Assembly (NCBI RefSeq): GCF_014836415.1
Contig: NZ_JACSQY010000002.1
Span: forward strand, 336,958 to 400,957
Direction of reading: 5' to 3'
DNA: 64,000 nucleotides
Source of the DNA: Sporosarcina gallistercoris
GTDB lineage: Bacteria; Bacillota; Bacilli; Bacillales_A; Planococcaceae
The first letter of the stretch is position 1. Each line of letters opens with the position of its first letter. The notes beneath the pieces are model-generated. The model searched no databases. It saw nothing but the letters and a program-made list of their open reading frames with translations, and had not been told where the DNA came from. Both the position numbers and the translations under genes were made by a program. Shown here in pieces: positions 61,447 through 64,000 of the stretch.

Positions 61447-62325
61447 TTATTTTACAAGCTCGATAAATGATTTTGCCGCACGCGTCAATGGGACATTCTC
61501 TAAATAACATAGGCCAATAACCCTCTTTGGAATTTCCTCTACTAGCTGGATCTCGTATAATTCTCCACTTTCTAAATAACTCTGTGAAAACTCTTTAATC
61601 ACACATGAAATCCCTAAATTTATTTTTGCAAACTCTAAGACCAAATCAAATGATCCTAATTCAAATACAGGAGAAAATTTAAAACCTTTTTTTTCAAAGA
61701 AGTGTTCCACAAACAATCGTGAATTCGATTTCTTTTCCAAAAAGATGAGTGGCATTTTCATTAAATACTCAAAACTAACCGGTTTTTCCGTAAGAGATTT
61801 ATATTTTTCTCCACAGACAAAGATATCTTGGATTTCCTTGCAGGGTATAACTTGTAGGTTTTCTTCATCCATTGGTAAATTACACACACCAATATCTACC
61901 TTTCCTGATTTGATCAAGTCACTAATTTCTGTTGTCGTGCCATTTAATATATTTAATTTGATCCCTGGGTATCCCTTATGGAATTGTTCTAAATAAGGTA
62001 ATAGGAAATAACGAGAGATGGTGTCACCCACTCCGATTCGTAAGTGTCCAGTCTTTAATGTTTTAAATTCTAACAATTTGTCTTCTGCGGCGTTTATGAT
62101 CCCTAGTGCGGACTTAATATGCTCATTCAGCAGTTTTCCTTCATTTGTTAATACTACTCCCTTTGACGTTCGATGGAACAGTAGAATGTCCAATTCCTTC
62201 TCCAACTTTGAGATTGCTTGGCTAACAGCGGGTTGTGTCATGTATAGTTCTTGTGCCGCTTTTGAAAAACTTTTATTGGAGCTAACAACGTTAAATATAC
62301 GGTACAAATCCAATTTTCCTATCAT
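61447..62325 (-). CDS. LysR-family transcriptional regulator
   Basis: A 292-residue regulator: helix-turn-helix FSKAAQELYMTQPAVSQAISKLEKELDIL at the N-terminus, then an effector domain with IGVGDTISRYFLLPYLEQF and VDIGVCNLPM. ATG follows AAGGAG. Divergent from the CofE-like gene at 62460, with an inverted repeat between them; probably controls it in response to an unknown co-inducer. Confidence 0.92.
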   Translation of the reverse strand: MIGKLDLYRIFNVVSSNKSFSKAAQELYMTQPAVSQAISKLEKELDILLFHRTSKGVVLTNEGKLLNEHIKSALGIINAAEDKLLEFKTLKTGHLRIGVGDTISRYFLLPYLEQFHKGYPGIKLNILNGTTTEISDLIKSGKVDIGVCNLPMDEENLQVIPCKEIQDIFVCGEKYKSLTEKPVSFEYLMKMPLIFLEKKSNSRLFVEHFFEKKGFKFSPVFELGSFDLVLEFAKINLGISCVIKEFSQSYLESGELYEIQLVEEIPKRVIGLCYLENVPLTRAAKSFIELVK

Positions 62326-62344
62326 ATAATCTCTCCTTATACCC

Positions 62345-62374
62345 GATATAATGAATATTAATTTTACTTATATC
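62345..62374. promoter_or_regulatory. Inverted repeat between lysR and the CofE-like gene
   Basis: GATATAA (62345-62351) and TTATATC (62368-62374) with a 16-base spacer. In the position and AT-rich form expected of a LysR binding site. Confidence 0.4.
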
Positions 62375-62459
62375 ACTTTGTAACGGTATAGTAAACATAT
62401 AATGTTTAAACAAATGGACATCATAATATTAAATACACTCGATTTGAGGAGAGATTACA

Positions 62460-63650
62460 TTGACAAGAGCCGTTGGAACAGTAGTTCGTGGGCTTCGCAG
62501 TCCCATCATCAACCAAGGTGACAATATGGAACAAATCACTGTTGAAACCGTATTAAAAGCAGCAAAGCTCGAAGGCTTTTCGATAGAGGATCGCGATATT
62601 GTAACAATTACTGAATCCATTGTTGCTCGTGCGCAGGGAAACTATGCGACAATTGATGATATAGCAACGGATATAGAAACTAAATTCGGTGATGATACAA
62701 TTGGTGTCATTTTCCCGATTCTTAGTCGTAACCGATTTGCAAATTGCTTGAGAGGAATTGCAAAAGGCGCAAAAAAGATAGTCTTAATGTTAAGCTATCC
62801 TTCTGATGAAGTGGGGAATCACCTGGTAGACATTGATGAGCTAGATGCGAAAGGCATTAATCCATGGACGGATGTATTAACCGAAGCCCAGTTCCGCGAA
62901 CATTTCGGATATGGAAAACACACTTTCACAGGTGTGGATTACATCGAATACTACAAATCCTTGATTGAGGCTGAAGGGGCAACTTGTGAAGTGATCTTCT
63001 CCAACAATCCAAAAACAATTCTGGACTATACAAAGAGCGTTTTAACTTGTGATATTCACTCACGTGTAAGAACAAAACGCATTTTGACAAACAATGGTGC
63101 TGAAAAAGTATATGGCCTCGACGATGTTCTTTCAAAATCCGTCAACGGCAGTGGATATAACGAAGCATATGGGCTACTTGGTTCAAACAAAGCAACGGAA
63201 GACAGTATCAAGCTATTTCCGAACAACTGCCAACCCGTCGTGGATGGAATTCAAGCTAAACTTAAAGAATTAACGGGTAAAACTGTGGAAGTAATGGTGT
63301 ATGGCGATGGAGCATTTAAAGATCCTGTCGGAAAGATTTGGGAACTTGCGGATCCAGTAGTATCACCGGCTTATACAACTGGACTGGACGGCACACCAAA
63401 CGAAGTGAAACTAAAATACTTGGCAGATAATAACTTCTCTCATCTTCATGGTGAAGAGTTAAATCAAGCTATTACTGAATTCATCCAAAATAAAAAAGAA
63501 GACCTAGTAGGTTCAATGGAAGCACAAGGTACTACCCCTCGTAAACTAACTGATCTAATTGGATCTTTATCTGATTTAACTTCAGGAAGTGGAGATAAAG
63601 GAACTCCTATTGTCTATATTAAGGGTTACTTCGATAACTTTACAAAATAA
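62460..63650 (+). CDS. CofE-like (F420-0:L-glutamate ligase domain) protein
   Basis: A 396-residue protein whose N-terminal half has TRAVGTVVRGLRSPI, VTITESIVARAQGNYA and FPILSRNRFANCLRGIAKGA, the segments of CofE-type glutamate ligases; the C-terminal half includes VEVMVYGDGAFKDPVGKIWELADP. TTG start at 62460, GAGGAG eight bases upstream. Firmicutes do not usually make F420, and no other cof gene lies in the window, so the true substrate is unclear: a different gamma-glutamyl or related ligase is possible. Under likely LysR control. Confidence 0.8.
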   Translation: MTRAVGTVVRGLRSPIINQGDNMEQITVETVLKAAKLEGFSIEDRDIVTITESIVARAQGNYATIDDIATDIETKFGDDTIGVIFPILSRNRFANCLRGIAKGAKKIVLMLSYPSDEVGNHLVDIDELDAKGINPWTDVLTEAQFREHFGYGKHTFTGVDYIEYYKSLIEAEGATCEVIFSNNPKTILDYTKSVLTCDIHSRVRTKRILTNNGAEKVYGLDDVLSKSVNGSGYNEAYGLLGSNKATEDSIKLFPNNCQPVVDGIQAKLKELTGKTVEVMVYGDGAFKDPVGKIWELADPVVSPAYTTGLDGTPNEVKLKYLADNNFSHLHGEELNQAITEFIQNKKEDLVGSMEAQGTTPRKLTDLIGSLSDLTSGSGDKGTPIVYIKGYFDNFTK

Positions 63651-63660
63651 TCTCACCACA

Positions 63661-63693
63661 AAAGGATGTCTCTTTAGTCGAGACATCCTTTTT
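63661..63693 (+). terminator. Terminator of the CofE-like gene
   Basis: AAAGGATGTCTC pairs with GAGACATCCTTT and is followed by T-rich sequence. Confidence 0.9.
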
Positions 63694-63928
63694 ATTTTTG
63701 CTTATACTCGAGGACACCTAATAATCTCGCGTCGGTTATTATCTAATTCGCAAATGGATGCTTATTGTCATGTATCACATCAATACATAATTATTAAGTA
63801 AAATATCATTAAACGAATCCATCTTTAGCTCTATAGGGCGCCTACTATCTAAGCAATTGCATCCGAACTGCTTTCTCTGCATATTAAGCGAGGAAGCCTG
63901 TCCCGTTACTTTTTTCTTGAATATGGCT
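63694..63928. other. Intergenic stretch next to an insertion sequence
   Basis: No gene seen. It runs from the CofE-like terminator to the presumed IS end at 63929. Confidence 0.4.
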
Positions 63929-64000
63929 TGTCAACATTAAATCGGACAATTTTTATAAGGTCTCTAATCGGTACTCAATTGGCGTTAGATAATCTAGCGT
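63929..64000 (-). mobile_element. Right end of an IS3-family insertion sequence (truncated by window)
   Basis: The transposase tail at 63953-64000 plus a presumed terminal repeat beginning TGTCAACATTAAATCGGAC at 63929. The boundary is estimated; the other end lies outside. Confidence 0.6.
63953..64000 (-). CDS. IS3-family transposase, C-terminal 15 residues
   Basis: The visible residues read TLDYLTPIEYRLETL followed by stop, matching the conserved C-terminus of IS3/IS150-type DDE transposases (LxPIEYR). Only the end is inside the window. Confidence 0.75.
   Translation of the reverse strand, partial: TLDYLTPIEYRLETL

Overview
The window looks like chromosomal DNA of a low-to-moderate-GC Gram-positive bacterium of the order Bacillales, most probably a Planococcaceae member (Sporosarcina-like). 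Pointers are strong AGGAGG-type ribosome binding sites, frequent TTG and GTG starts, Bacillus-type gene families (YtvA, YkkCD, YodB/YodC-like, MetNIQ, RibDE-BA-H, YhgE/Pip), class I riboswitches and many intrinsic terminators. The genus is inference; no rRNA or tRNA gene was seen.

Layout. 1-2.3 kb: start of a luciferase-like oxidoreductase and an ABC-2 exporter pair. 2.5-9.6 kb: a 54-residue ORF under two palindromes, SelO, two convergent ECF sigma/anti-sigma modules that share a TGAAAC-type promoter, and a VmlR/Vga-like ABC-F protein behind a leader with attenuator structure. 10-14 kb: rhodanese, small membrane proteins, a PadR-controlled pair, an acetyltransferase and the blue-light receptor YtvA. 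14.1-17.9 kb: FMN riboswitch and the four-gene riboflavin operon. 18-28 kb: acetyltransferases, QueT behind a pseudoknot-like leader, two dehydrogenase-type proteins, a DUF2829 (Tad2-like) protein, an HxlR/nitroreductase pair with two operators, a phosphotransferase, a guanidine-I riboswitch with its YkkCD exporter, and a NUDIX hydrolase.

28-34 kb: a structured intergenic region, an AAA-type ATPase, a second ABC exporter, an array of about eighteen 21-bp repeats, Ogt and a DUF3889 protein. 34.5-43 kb: malate:quinone oxidoreductase and an unusual peptide-type ABC importer: a fused double ATPase, two permeases with long N-terminal extensions (one frameshifted in a T-run), and a lipoprotein whose two lobes appear in circularly permuted order. 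43-54 kb: hydroxybutyrate dehydrogenase, DUF4317 protein, Ohr, a third ECF sigma/anti-sigma pair, hydrolases, a chemoreceptor, a TatD nuclease and an AraC regulator.

54-64 kb: a YhgE/Pip exporter with its PadR regulator, a MerR/DJ-1 divergent pair with a 19-bp-spaced promoter, a MetNIQ importer whose MetN lacks the usual C-terminal domain, a DUF1456 protein, a histidine phosphatase-like protein, a LysR regulator divergent from a CofE-like ligase, and the tail of an IS3-family transposase at the right edge.

Common themes are envelope-stress regulation (three ECF modules), antibiotic and toxin efflux or protection, and nutrient uptake under RNA control. The most unusual element is the permuted binding protein with its remodelled permeases at 36.4-43.0 kb.
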